Shown piece after piece: positions 48,650 through 57,207 of a stretch of DNA of 64,000 bases. Both the position numbers and the translations under genes were made by a program. The notes below the pieces were generated by a model. It had not been told where the DNA came from. It searched no databases and worked only from the letters and a program-made list of their open reading frames with translations. Location: contig JBKECW010000034.1 of the NCBI GenBank assembly GCA_047975005.1, forward strand, positions 1-64,000. The letters run 5' to 3'. The DNA is from JBKEAJ01 sp047975005 (lineage in GTDB: Bacteria; Bacteroidota; Bacteroidia; Bacteroidales; Prolixibacteraceae). Position 1 is the stretch's first letter. Each line of letters begins with the position of its first letter.

Positions 48650-51328
48650 CTAGAATGATTGTCCAATTATAAAATGGAACTGACTACCACTCGTCTCTCC
48701 CAGCACCTTATCAAAGCCATATCCCCAATCTACTCCCATCATTCCAAAAATAGGTAAATATATTCTTACTCCGGCGCCGGCAGCTCTTTTCAAATCAAAT
48801 GGGTCGAAGCTTTTAAATGAGGATGCATCCATTCCTGCCCAAGCATTACCTGCCTCCAAGAATGTAAGTAGGTATATTGTTGCTTGTTGTTCTAGCGACA
48901 CTGGATACCGTAGTTCCATTGTATATTTAGTGTATATACCGGCTCCCAAATATTGGCTACCTGTGGCATTTGCCGATATCATTCCGTCTTCGTATCCTCG
49001 TTGTGAAACGATAGATGTACCCGGCATATACGAACCACTCAGACCGGATCCTCCAACATTAAATCGTTCGTATGGAGATATTAGGTGCTTGTTGTAGTAT
49101 CCTAAGAATGCCCCTTCGAACTTTGCCATGAGGACGAGTTTGTTGTCCGAACTTAACGGCATATACTTTTCGCCTTTTAGCGTAAATTGGTAATATTCCA
49201 ACCATGGTAGGCGTTTTTCCTTCCATGTATCATAAGCATCGGGGTTATTTTCTTCGTCCGGCATATTGGAGAATAGAGAATATGGGAATGTGAACTTCAC
49301 TCCAAGAGAGTAACTAGAACCGGAACGTGGGTATATAGGATAGTCTACGGAATTTCTTCCGAATACCGTGTTAAAACTAAGGTTGTTGTAGTTGTTTACA
49401 TTATATTTTCCTTCGGGGTCAACATAATACTGAAAGTTTTGATATAAGTTCTGAGTCATATATCTCTCGAACGACAGGTAGTGATTTACTGTAAAGTAAT
49501 CATCCGGCCACTTTAGCCTATAACCATAGCCTACACCGATGGCAAATGTTTCTTGTATTTTATCTCCATCGCTTCCCTCTCCATCGTAAGTATAACTATC
49601 TCCGGTGCCGCCATAACTCGAACCACCGTAGTAGTTATAGTAATTAGAGTAGTTATTGTAATAGTTATTGTAGGTCTGTGCTGTATTGAAGTCTTCGTAG
49701 TACGAGTTTTCCGAATAGTTGTACTTGTAATATGATAGATTTACCGAGAAGTTATTAGGTTTTTTTCCACCGAGCCATGGCTCTACGAATGTTATGCTAT
49801 AGCTCTGCATATATTTACCACTAACCTGAGCTTTCAATGCCAATGTTTGACCATCGCCGGATGGAAGTGGCTTATATGAATCAGGATTAAAAATATTTCT
49901 AATAGAGAAGTTGTTAAATCTTACTCCTGCGCTAAATATAAATCTATTAGCTCCATAACCTCCCGACAGCTCAAGCTGGTCGTTTTCTCTCTCTGTCAGG
50001 TTATAGGACACGTCTACCGTTCCTGACTCAGGGTTTGGCACGATGTCAGGGATAAGGCTATTTTCATCGAAGTGCCCAAGCCCTGCAATTCTAAACAATG
50101 AACGTTTAATATCGCTCTTACTGAATAAGTCTCCGGGTTTTGTGTACAATTCTCGTCTTACTACGTGCTCGTTGGTTTTTGTGTTACCTAGTATCTTGAC
50201 TTCGTTTATTGTTGCCTGCGATCCCTCTATAATTCGCATCTCAAAATCGATAGAATCTTTGGCAACATTTGTCTCTATTGGTGTTATGTTAGAGAATACG
50301 TATCCGTTGTCGAGATACAAGCTACTGACAGCATCGTCATCTTCTTGTAGTCGTTTGTTCAACAACTTTTGGTCAAATACATCTCCCTTCTTTATGCCTA
50401 GCATATTGTCTAACATAAAGGCTGGGTACTTGGTGTTACCAACCCACTTTATGTCTCGAATGTAGTACTTATCGCCTTCGTCAACCCAAATATCGAGTTT
50501 GATGTTCTTGTCGTCTATTCTTGTTATGGAGTCTCTCAAAACTATTGCATCACGATAACCGAGTTCATTGAATTTCTTTATCATTTCTCCTTTATCGTCT
50601 TTGTACAATGCTTCTTGAAACTTCTTGCTTTTAAAGAAGTTTCTTATGTCTTTTGAATTTGTTTTCTTCATAGCTCTTTCTAGCTTAAAGCTTTTTACAT
50701 CGGAGTTTCCATGGAAAACAATTTCGTCGACCTTGACTTTCTCATTTTTATCGACATCAATATTCAAAATTATACTGTTGTTGCTGTTGGGATCATCGCG
50801 TCTTACCACCACAACATCAGTATTCAGGTAGCCTTTTTCTGAGAAATAAGCCTTTATTAGTCTTTCTGCAGAGACAATGCTATTTTCGGTAACCTGCTGT
50901 CCTGGGATGAGAGAGAGTTTCTTATCTATATCCTCTTTTTCGTTCTTTTTTAGCCCTTTGTATTCCACCGATGTTAGTCTTGGAATTTCTGTAAGTTCTA
51001 CATCTAGCCAAATCTGCTTCCCCTCTTCTTTGGCTACTGATATATTCACGTCCGAGAATAAACCTCGCTGCCACAGACCTCGTATGGCGTTACTAATTTC
51101 AGTGCCCGGCACCTCTATTTCCTGTCCGATGCTAAGACCTGTAAACGCCTTAAGACGGTCTTTATCGAGGTAATTAATACCGGAGATTTCTATACCTGCA
51201 ATAGTGTATTTCTTCGGACTTGAGTAATCTATATCTATTGGGACATTAACATATTGTGCAAAAATTCCGGTTGAATTAAAACACAATAGCGTATTAATCA
51301 CAAGTAATAGAGTTGCTGTTTTAAACAT
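48650..51328 (-). CDS. bamA: Outer membrane protein assembly factor BamA
   Basis: BamA inserts beta-barrel proteins into the outer membrane. A signal peptide (about 1-24, ending IFAQ) is followed by five POTRA domains (about 38-455; e.g. YTIAGIEISGINYLDKDRLKAFTGLSIGQ, VKVDEIVFHGNSDVK, ATINEVKILGNTKTNEHVVRRELY) and a 16-strand barrel. The barrel includes VSQRGYEDG, the conserved loop-6 type RGY/F motif, and ends FHFIIGQSF with the terminal Phe. The 892 residues are normal. Residues about 540-590 form an extracellular loop very rich in Tyr, Asn and Gly, which is unusual in this otherwise ordinary protein. It is in an operon after uppS (19-bp gap) and before the OmpH genes. Confidence 0.97.
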   Translation of the reverse strand: MFKTATLLLVINTLLCFNSTGIFAQYVNVPIDIDYSSPKKYTIAGIEISGINYLDKDRLKAFTGLSIGQEIEVPGTEISNAIRGLWQRGLFSDVNISVAKEEGKQIWLDVELTEIPRLTSVEYKGLKKNEKEDIDKKLSLIPGQQVTENSIVSAERLIKAYFSEKGYLNTDVVVVRRDDPNSNNSIILNIDVDKNEKVKVDEIVFHGNSDVKSFKLERAMKKTNSKDIRNFFKSKKFQEALYKDDKGEMIKKFNELGYRDAIVLRDSITRIDDKNIKLDIWVDEGDKYYIRDIKWVGNTKYPAFMLDNMLGIKKGDVFDQKLLNKRLQEDDDAVSSLYLDNGYVFSNITPIETNVAKDSIDFEMRIIEGSQATINEVKILGNTKTNEHVVRRELYTKPGDLFSKSDIKRSLFRIAGLGHFDENSLIPDIVPNPESGTVDVSYNLTERENDQLELSGGYGANRFIFSAGVRFNNFSIRNIFNPDSYKPLPSGDGQTLALKAQVSGKYMQSYSITFVEPWLGGKKPNNFSVNLSYYKYNYSENSYYEDFNTAQTYNNYYNNYSNYYNYYGGSSYGGTGDSYTYDGEGSDGDKIQETFAIGVGYGYRLKWPDDYFTVNHYLSFERYMTQNLYQNFQYYVDPEGKYNVNNYNNLSFNTVFGRNSVDYPIYPRSGSSYSLGVKFTFPYSLFSNMPDEENNPDAYDTWKEKRLPWLEYYQFTLKGEKYMPLSSDNKLVLMAKFEGAFLGYYNKHLISPYERFNVGGSGLSGSYMPGTSIVSQRGYEDGMISANATGSQYLGAGIYTKYTMELRYPVSLEQQATIYLLTFLEAGNAWAGMDASSFKSFDPFDLKRAAGAGVRIYLPIFGMMGVDWGYGFDKVLGETSGSQFHFIIGQSF

Positions 51329-51347
51329 ACTATCTTTTTTATTTAGC

Positions 51348-52115
51348 CTATAAATTTTTTTTTTCGTTCTTTATCTGCGCTCCTGTCTTTCCAAATCTTC
51401 GTTCTCGTTGCTGATACTTATACATGACGTCGTAGAAATCGTATTTTTTGAAGTCGGGCCACATTGTTTCAGAAAAATACAACTCTGAGTACGAAATCTG
51501 CCACAGCAAAAAATTGCTTATGCGCTGCTCGCCACTAGTGCGTATGAGTAGCTCTGGATTTGGAATATCTCTGGTCATAAGATATTTATCAAACAGCTCC
51601 GGCGTAATTTCTTCTTTAGAAATAGTGTTGCTGTCAACATCTTCGACTATGTGTTTTATTGCTTCGATAATTTCAAATTTAGAGCTATAACTTAATGCGA
51701 CTGTAAATATTGTCCCAGTGTTGTTTGACAATCTTTTTTCTGTTTCTTTTATACTTGCAACAACACTATCTGGCAAAGCTTTCTTGTCTCCTATTATTTT
51801 CAGCCTCATGTTAAGCAAATCTAGCTTGTCTGCTTTTAGCTCTATTGCTCTTGCCATCAAAGACATAAGCAAATCCACCTCTTCCTTTGGGCGCTTCCAA
51901 TTCTCTGTCGAGAATGCATAAACCGTCAGGTACTCCAACCCCATTTCGGAGGAGGCTTCGAGCACTTCCTCGAGTGAGTTCATTCCCTCTTCGTGCCCAT
52001 CATTTCGATCCAATCCTTTTCGTTCTGCCCATCGCCCGTTTCCGTCCATAATTATGGCGACGTGTCTAGGCAGTTTTTCTGCATTTATTTTATTCTTTAA
52101 GCTAATCAAGTCCAT
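51348..52115 (-). CDS. uppS: Isoprenyl transferase (undecaprenyl diphosphate synthase)
   Basis: This cis-prenyltransferase makes undecaprenyl diphosphate, the lipid carrier for cell-wall sugars. The ATG at 52115 is preferred over TTG at 52130. HVAIIMDGNGRWAERKG carries the catalytic Asp24. Then come GHEEGMNSLEEVLEASSEMGLEYLTVYAFSTENWKRP, LLIRTSGEQRISNFLLWQISYSELYFSETMWPDF. The 255 residues are full length. It overlaps the DUF6089 gene upstream by 14 bp and precedes bamA in the usual order. Confidence 0.97.
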   Translation of the reverse strand: MDLISLKNKINAEKLPRHVAIIMDGNGRWAERKGLDRNDGHEEGMNSLEEVLEASSEMGLEYLTVYAFSTENWKRPKEEVDLLMSLMARAIELKADKLDLLNMRLKIIGDKKALPDSVVASIKETEKRLSNNTGTIFTVALSYSSKFEIIEAIKHIVEDVDSNTISKEEITPELFDKYLMTRDIPNPELLIRTSGEQRISNFLLWQISYSELYFSETMWPDFKKYDFYDVMYKYQQRERRFGKTGAQIKNEKKNL

Positions 52116-52827
52116 AACAATCTTTGGCAAAAATAATCAATTTATAGGATATATGTACAGCGAAGACAGGAATAAGGTCGTGATTATGCATCGAAGAACT
52201 GGCTGTAAAGCCTATGGGATTGGATAAATCATCCAATGTAGAAGAAAATATTTTTTTCACAATAATTTCTGCTCCTACTGTAAGTTTTTTATTCATCTGT
52301 GCCTTTACTCCAAAAGTAACAGGTGCGTATATGGGCATTTCGACTTCGGTGTGCGGTGCGGTGCTTGGCAATATATAACCGGGGTTAGGAGTAAGTTGCG
52401 AGAGCATGTAAGGATCGTAATAATAGTTATATGTCATTGCTCCTAATCCGAATCCAACATACGAAGTCCACCTATGCCCTCTGCTACCGGGCATAAAACG
52501 AAGATAATTAACCTCTACTGACAGATTAAAATCATTAATGTTTTTGGCAAAGTTGTATCCCGACCCGTGATAATTGCCACTTATCTCTAAACCTGTATAG
52601 GCATAGTTAAGACGGCATGCAAATCTTGAATGGAAGTTGTATCTAAGAAATCCTCCTAGCGTATTGGGGACAATACTCTCGAAGTGATTCACCGTTGTCA
52701 GATCACCAAAATAGCTACTCTTCCCAGCTAGCACACCTAGCTCTAGAGATTCTTTCTGGCTGTACCCATTGTACGAACACAACAACAGGACAAACAAAAT
52801 CAACTTTTTATATCTATTATTTTTCAA
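52102..52827 (-). CDS. DUF6089-family outer membrane beta-barrel protein
   Basis: This is a small predicted outer membrane barrel of about 240 residues, of the family regularly found just before uppS-bamA in Bacteroidota. The frame is open from a GTG at 52902, but the TTG at 52827 gives a clean signal peptide (KNNRYKKLILFVLLLCSYNGYSQ). Body features are LELGVLAGKSSYFGDLTTVNHFES, RLNYAYTGLEISGNY, NLSVEVNYLRFMPGSRGHRWTSYVGFGLGAMTYNYYYDPYM and AQMNKKLTVGAEIIVKK. Function unknown. Its position suggests a link to envelope assembly. The start is uncertain because no ATG is available. Confidence 0.83.
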   Translation of the reverse strand: MKNNRYKKLILFVLLLCSYNGYSQKESLELGVLAGKSSYFGDLTTVNHFESIVPNTLGGFLRYNFHSRFACRLNYAYTGLEISGNYHGSGYNFAKNINDFNLSVEVNYLRFMPGSRGHRWTSYVGFGLGAMTYNYYYDPYMLSQLTPNPGYILPSTAPHTEVEMPIYAPVTFGVKAQMNKKLTVGAEIIVKKIFSSTLDDLSNPIGFTASSSMHNHDLIPVFAVHISYKLIIFAKDCYGLD

Positions 52828-52904
52828 TTGCGTAATAGTCTTTTTATCTTGACGATTATAAATATAACTCTTATATACATATAAAATTGTAATAACAGGC
52901 ACTT

Positions 52905-54236
52905 TTATTCCACAAGAACAGCAATGCTCCTGCTGACATCCATAAATTGAAAATCGGAAATAATCTTCTCCATTTTATGTCTTACAAGGTCTGTACATAG
53001 GTTGCCTATGCTTCCTGCGTGCGTATGCAGCACTTTTCGTGTAGGAGCATACTCTCCTATATCTATTTTATGTGCAACCTGCTTATATGCATCTCTAAAA
53101 GGAATACCCTTTTGTACTAATTTGTTTACTTCCTCTACACTAAACATACAGTCATACATGCTGTCAGCTATTATATCTTTTCTTACGGCAACTTTGCTCA
53201 TGCCATATTTACATACATCTAGACAACTCTTCAACTCTTCAATGGCAGGAAACAGCACTTCTTTCAGAAGCTGGTAATCTCTAAAATATCCACTTGGTAG
53301 ATTATTGGTCATCATTGTCAACTCGTTGGGCAATGCCATCAAGCGATTTGTCTTTGCTCGTAGCAATTCAAAAACATCAGGGTTCTTTTTGTGTGGCATT
53401 ATGCTCGACCCTGTAGTCATTTCTTCAGGAAGTGCCAGGAAATCAAAATTCTGAGACATATATAAACAGACATCAGTTGCCAACTTATTTATTGTCGATG
53501 CCACTGATGCTAGCGAGAATGCTAGTGATTTTTCTGTTTTCCCTCGTCCCATTTGCGCATAAACTACGTTGTAGCACATGTCTTCAAAGCCCAGCAATGC
53601 TGTTGTCATCTCTCGACTTAAGGGAAAGGATGACCCGTATCCGGCTGCACTTCCCAATGGGTTTTGGTTTACAATCTTATATGTGGCACGGAGCATAACA
53701 ACATCATCAACAAGGCTCTCTGCATAACTACCAAACCACAAGCCAAACGACGACGGCATAGCTACCTGTAGATGTGTATACCCAGGAACTATAATGTCTT
53801 TATGGTCCTCGCTTCGTTTTTGCAGGACAATAAACAACTCGTTTATTTGCCCGACAATGGTCTCAATCTGTTCTCTAAAGTACAACTTCAAATCTAAAAG
53901 AACTTGATCGTTACGAGAGCGCCCGCTGTGTATTTTCTTTCCCATTTCGCCAAGTCTCTCAGTCAGAGTATACTCTACCTGAGAGTGTACATCTTCGACC
54001 TTTTCATCTATTTGAAATTTGCCGTCACCAACTTCTTTCAGCAATTCTTTCAGCTCGTATACAATTCGATATTTTTCCTCTTTTGAGACTAAACCTATAC
54101 TTTCAAGCATTATAACGTGGGCTATAGAGCCGATAATGTCATGTTTGGCAATATTCATATCTAACTCCCTATCAAGTCCGACAGTGAAGTCTTCTATTTG
54201 TTTATCCGTTTCTTTTCCTTTATCCCAAATCTTCAT
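52905..54236 (-). CDS. argH: Argininosuccinate lyase
   Basis: ArgH releases arginine and fumarate from argininosuccinate. The start ATG 54236 (MKIWDKGKE) is preferred over TTG 54275. The 443 residues include VEDVHSQVEYTLTERLGEMGKKIHSGRSRNDQVLLDLKLY (active-site His and signature region), PGYTHLQVAMPSSFGLW, GSAAGYGSSFPLSREM and the fumarase/aspartase signature TGSSIMPHKKNPD. The C-terminal domain looks complete, although shorter than in some families. The gene is first in the minus-strand run towards murI. No other arg genes are in the window. Confidence 0.96.
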   Translation of the reverse strand: MKIWDKGKETDKQIEDFTVGLDRELDMNIAKHDIIGSIAHVIMLESIGLVSKEEKYRIVYELKELLKEVGDGKFQIDEKVEDVHSQVEYTLTERLGEMGKKIHSGRSRNDQVLLDLKLYFREQIETIVGQINELFIVLQKRSEDHKDIIVPGYTHLQVAMPSSFGLWFGSYAESLVDDVVMLRATYKIVNQNPLGSAAGYGSSFPLSREMTTALLGFEDMCYNVVYAQMGRGKTEKSLAFSLASVASTINKLATDVCLYMSQNFDFLALPEEMTTGSSIMPHKKNPDVFELLRAKTNRLMALPNELTMMTNNLPSGYFRDYQLLKEVLFPAIEELKSCLDVCKYGMSKVAVRKDIIADSMYDCMFSVEEVNKLVQKGIPFRDAYKQVAHKIDIGEYAPTRKVLHTHAGSIGNLCTDLVRHKMEKIISDFQFMDVSRSIAVLVE

Positions 54237-54267
54237 CTGTTTATATTTTATTTGCCACACCTGCCTT

Positions 54268-54459
54268 GCCAACAACGGCTTAGGCTATGAGTAGTGCGGG
54301 ATTTCAGAGCTGTGAACTTTCAATTTGCACTGACGTAAGCAAAACCATTTTTTTTTGCTAATTTACACCTTTTGAGCGAATAAAAAATGGTTTTGCGACA
54401 AAGAAACCCGAAATTTCGATTTAGCGTTTAACCCCGCATTACTTATAGCCATTGTTGGC
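54268..54459. repeat. Long inverted-repeat element with nested hairpin (cassette-site-like)
   Basis: The outer arms are 54268-54300 (GCCAACAACGGCT...GTAGTGCGGG) and 54433-54459 (CCCGCATTACTTATAGCC...GTTGGC). They are inverse copies apart from a 6-nt insertion in the left arm and three single-base changes. An inner perfect 15-bp stem GCAAAACCATTTTTT (54339-54353) / AAAAAATGGTTTTGC (54382-54396) can fold and could terminate on either strand. The form, with long imperfect arms ending in GTTGGC and folding as a single strand, is like the attC sites of gene cassettes. It adjoins an SMR gene, a typical cassette gene. No integrase is in the window. It fills the 309-bp gap 54237-54545. Confidence 0.55.
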
Positions 54460-54545
54460 TGCTGCGGTTTTTTATTCATTTTTTCTAATAGACCTTTTTT
54501 TTCAATATTTTTTAGTGTCGGTTATTTTCAGTTTTCTTGTTTTTG

Positions 54546-54878
54546 TCAGTGTACACTTGACTTTGAAAAAAGATTAATAATAATAACTCCAATCATTATA
54601 AATGCGATTCCCAAGATAGCTGGGAAGTCCAAAGTTTGTTTGAAGACAAAATATCCTATTAATGAAATCAGCACAATTCCTACAGCTGACCATATCGCAT
54701 AGGCAATACCAATAGACAATCCTTTTAATGAAAAAGTCAATAGATAAAAAGAAGAAGCCATTGCCACAATAAAAATTAATGTTGGTATTGGCTTGCTAAA
54801 TTGTTCCGTCTTTTTCAAAAATGCAGTCCCTATGGTTTCACAAATAATTGCAGCAGCAAGAAATAAATAGTGTTTCAT
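54546..54878 (-). CDS. SMR-family multidrug efflux transporter (EmrE/SugE-like)
   Basis: This is a small inner-membrane proton-coupled exporter of 110 residues with four helices. AAAIICETIGTAFLKKTEQF carries the essential Glu14. Then FSLKGLSIGIAYAIWSAVGIVLISLIGYFVFKQTL, the family signature including GLxxxIAYAxWxGxG-like sequence, and the last helix AILGIAFIMIGVIIINL. The AIWSAVG sequence fits the drug-exporting branch better than the guanidinium (SugE) branch, but this is not decisive. It is alone, flanked by repeat-rich DNA, which suggests it came in by transfer. Confidence 0.92.
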   Translation of the reverse strand: MKHYLFLAAAIICETIGTAFLKKTEQFSKPIPTLIFIVAMASSFYLLTFSLKGLSIGIAYAIWSAVGIVLISLIGYFVFKQTLDFPAILGIAFIMIGVIIINLFSKSSVH

Positions 54879-55513
54879 ATATTTTTAAATTTAGTATTCT
54901 ACTTCTGTAAAATTCTATCTTTCGTCCGTTTTTGTATTTTTGACGGTCGGCTTTTCCATTGCAGCCAACAGGGGCATATAGCCAACATAATCATTTTTAC
55001 GTGCAAGCACTTGTTCTCTCGGCTAATTTCATGTATTTGCATTTTGCTGTGACTTGCGACTCGCCAGACAAATAAAGAAAAGACAGCCATTTCACCTCGC
55101 AAAGATAGCAATTGATTAGCTAAGTAACGAAATATACTCCCACATTTCGCATTCATTGTCTGTATTTAGCGTCCGCCATAACACCAGAGTCCAAGATGAG
55201 AAGTTCAATATTAAGGTTTGGAGACCCTGCACATTAGCATTTTACTTGCACAAATGACAAATCAGTGTCTGTACGTAATGTCAGGAGTTTGAGCTATAAA
55301 GTTCAAGATCAAGACTTGCGAAACTTTGTGAATTAGGAGTCTACTTGTGTAAATGACTAATTCGCAAAGCATGGATAAGGCATATACTAATCGAAAAAAA
55401 TGTTCACATTTTTTGCACCCTAGAATAATCACAACTCCTCTGTGGGATTACTCAAATCACAGCTTGCGGTTAGTACCTCTAGCTTCTTCCTGGCAGGATT
55501 AGGCGTGGCATTA
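54879..55513. other. Gene-free, repeat-rich stretch between SMR gene and phage remnant
   Basis: No convincing gene is present in 635 bp. GCAGCCAACAGGGGCATATAGCCAAC (about 54962-54987) and TTTAGCGTCCGCCATAACA (about 55165-55183) resemble the ends of the cassette-site-like element on the other side of the SMR gene, but I cannot pair them convincingly. Two diverged copies of a roughly 75-bp unit lie at about 55202-55275 and 55300-55375. An open frame on the minus strand at 54899-55156 has an unlikely composition for a protein. Confidence 0.4.
55202..55375. repeat. Two diverged direct repeats of about 75 bp
   Basis: 55202-55275 and 55300-55375 share AGTTCAA-AT-AAG--TTG, an ATTAG block, then TACTTG---AAATGAC-AAT with the same order and spacing, offset 98 bp. 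They are about two-thirds identical by eye. They could be remnants of a coding repeat or of an older duplication. Confidence 0.4.
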
Positions 55514-55882
55514 GCTACTAATTACCGCTGGATTAGTAAGAAATGGGGCAACTGATTGAAACCATCTTTTATGGCTATTTTAAACTTGCTGCCGTTAATA
55601 ATCTCTAACTTATTTTATCTCCTTGTTTAGTTTCTTAATCTCCGAATTACACCTCTAAATGTCTTTTAGGTTCTTAGGATCAATAAGGTCTCACTCGGCT
55701 TGCAACAGGTCAATCTTGCTTCGCAGTGTATTTATAGAGCTGCCAAAATCACTAGTAGCCGTTTGCAAAATCTTAGTTTTATCTCGCAAGGCGTTCAATT
55801 TCTCTGCCCCAGCAACACTACTGACACCAATTTTATGTAACTTAGCAGAGAAATGGTCATTCAGACTTAATATATAAATCAA
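55514..55882 (-). pseudogene. Decayed phage tail tape-measure protein (N-terminal part)
   Basis: The minus strand has an open segment (55882-55691) encoding IYILSLNDHFSAKLHKIG..., then GAEKLNALRDKTKILQTATSDFGSSINTLRSKIDLLQAE. The same frame goes on after a TGA with DLIDPKNLKDI, another stop, and CNSEIKKLNKEIK. A frameshift near 55612 then leads into KLEIINGSKFKIAIKDGFNQLP, and a further shift into FLTNPAV. This succession (short amphipathic start, helical coiled coil, then a GSKFK...GF...LP..LTNPAV turn) is how tape-measure proteins of Bacteroidota phages begin, judged from memory. At least two stops and two shifts make it non-functional. The rest of the gene is lost. Confidence 0.55.
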
Positions 55883-55893
55883 AACTGTTTGTC

Positions 55894-56148
55894 ATGATAA
55901 TTATTCAACTTATAGTATTATTCGCTGTGCTTTTTGTCTATATAAAATACAATTTAGTACTACTTGTTTTTTTAAGTACTACAGCTTTGGCTATTGTCCG
56001 TTTCTTTGCCTTTATATATACAGGGCATATTCCTGCTGAAACAATACCCCATATATATTATCAGCGGTATCCTTGGATGCGAAAAGCATTAGCGGTAATA
56101 TTGTCAGTCAACATCATACTTTGGACGCTTGTCATCATAAGCCCTTAA
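55894..56148 (+). CDS. Small membrane protein, unknown function
   Basis: This encodes 84 residues in one uninterrupted frame. Two helices sit at the N-terminus (about 2-17 and 20-40). A short polar segment with charged and aromatic residues follows (GHIPAETIPHIYYQRYPWMRKA), and a C-terminal helix (about 64-82). I do not recognise it. The hydrophobic pattern and clear loop argue for a real protein; but it lies in a scarred region next to a phage remnant and runs antisense to a possible phage fragment at 56145-56245, so it may be accidental. Confidence 0.4.
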   Translation: MIIIQLIVLFAVLFVYIKYNLVLLVFLSTTALAIVRFFAFIYTGHIPAETIPHIYYQRYPWMRKALAVILSVNIILWTLVIISP

Positions 56149-56245
56149 ATTCTAGGTATTGTACACCGCCACGCCCATTCAGCCATAATCAGCTGATGTC
56201 GCCGTTCTTCTTCGCTCAGTTTATAGGGATCTATATGCAGTACCA
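56145..56245 (-). pseudogene. Possible second phage-derived fragment
   Basis: On the minus strand one frame reads LHIDPYKLSEEERRHQLIMAEWAWRCTIPRI and stops (TAA at 56147-56145). The DPYKLSEEE...MAEWAW pattern looks like the small proteins that precede tape-measure genes in tail operons of Bacteroidota phages, and its order and strand relative to the remnant at 55514-55882 agree. There is no start and stops occur upstream. Weak on its own. Confidence 0.3.
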
Positions 56246-56513
56246 ACTATGAGCGAGCTACGCAAAACCGTCACTTTTATGAAATTTCGATTCCAAAACA
56301 AGCCCTAAAATCCCATCAAATTAACAAAAAGAAGAGTGTACACTTCGTTTTGTCGCTGTTACATATATGGGGGTTTATGGGCATACTCCATTTAAACCTC
56401 AGTAATGCTCATTCATGTTTGCTCTAAAGAGAATGATATTCATTAACCACACGATATTACTCGTGTCATTCTAAATATTGAGCATATTCATGTGATTTTT
56501 CTATCTTCGCAGA
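56149..56513. other. Intergenic stretch before rnhB
   Basis: 365 bp without an intact gene. The first 100 bp contain the possible phage fragment described separately. The rest shows nothing but a promoter-like pair just before rnhB: TTG (56478-56480), 21 nt, TATCTTCGC (56502-56510), which differs from the consensus by one base and would start transcription almost at the ATG. Confidence 0.4.
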
Positions 56514-57095
56514 ATGAGTTTAAGCACATTTTTTAGAAAAAACACCATCGAAGCCGGCGTAGACGAGGCCGGCAGAGGCTGTTTGGCAGGTCCGGTATTT
56601 GCCTCTGCCGTCATATTGCCCGACAACTTCCCTTTCGAGCTGCTGAATGACTCTAAAAAGCTATCAGAGAAAAAAAGAAACGAGCTTCGCATAATCATAG
56701 AAGAAAATGCTACTGCTTGGAGCATTGGCGTTGTTGACAACGTAGAAATAGATAAAATAAATATACTACAAGCATCAATATTGGCAATGCACAGAGCTAT
56801 TTCCGACTTATCAACAAAACCAGACTTACTGCTCATTGACGGCAATAGATTCAACCCGTTTCAGGGCTTAGAACACGAAACCATAATAAAAGGAGATGCA
56901 AAAATCTGCTCGATAGCGGCAGCATCAATACTGGCAAAGACGCACAGAGACGAATACATGAATAAGATTGCCGATGAACACCCAGATTATCAATGGACTA
57001 GAAACAAGGGATACCCAACCAAAGTCCATCGAGAATGTATTGCAAAACACGGAGCTACTCCATATCACAGGCTCTCGTTCAGATTAACAGTCTAA
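56514..57095 (+). CDS. rnhB: Ribonuclease HII
   Basis: RNase HII removes RNA from RNA/DNA hybrids and single ribonucleotides from DNA. The 193 residues include AGVDEAGRGCLAGPVFASAVILP (Asp17, Glu18), LNDSKKLSEKKRNEL, LLIDGNRFNP (third Asp), GDAKICSIAAASILAKTHRD and GYPTKVHRECIAKHGATPYHRLSF. All catalytic acids are present. The likely promoter lies directly upstream, giving a very short leader. Confidence 0.96.
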   Translation: MSLSTFFRKNTIEAGVDEAGRGCLAGPVFASAVILPDNFPFELLNDSKKLSEKKRNELRIIIEENATAWSIGVVDNVEIDKINILQASILAMHRAISDLSTKPDLLLIDGNRFNPFQGLEHETIIKGDAKICSIAAASILAKTHRDEYMNKIADEHPDYQWTRNKGYPTKVHRECIAKHGATPYHRLSFRLTV

Positions 57096-57207
57096 CAAAT
57101 TATAGATTGACGATATTAACCTCTGAATGGGCAAGATGTTGAAAACTATTATGCGCACTTCGCTTTTTTGACACTAAATTTGGCAAGCAATAATATAACA
57201 TACAAAA

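Noticed and set aside
52828..52902. GTG start at 52902 for the DUF6089 gene
   Set aside because: It would put 25 polar and charged residues before the signal peptide; TTG at 52827 is preferred, though not certain.
54899..55156. 85-codon minus-strand frame beside the SMR gene
   Set aside because: Erratic composition, no helix or domain pattern, and it overlaps repeat-like sequence.
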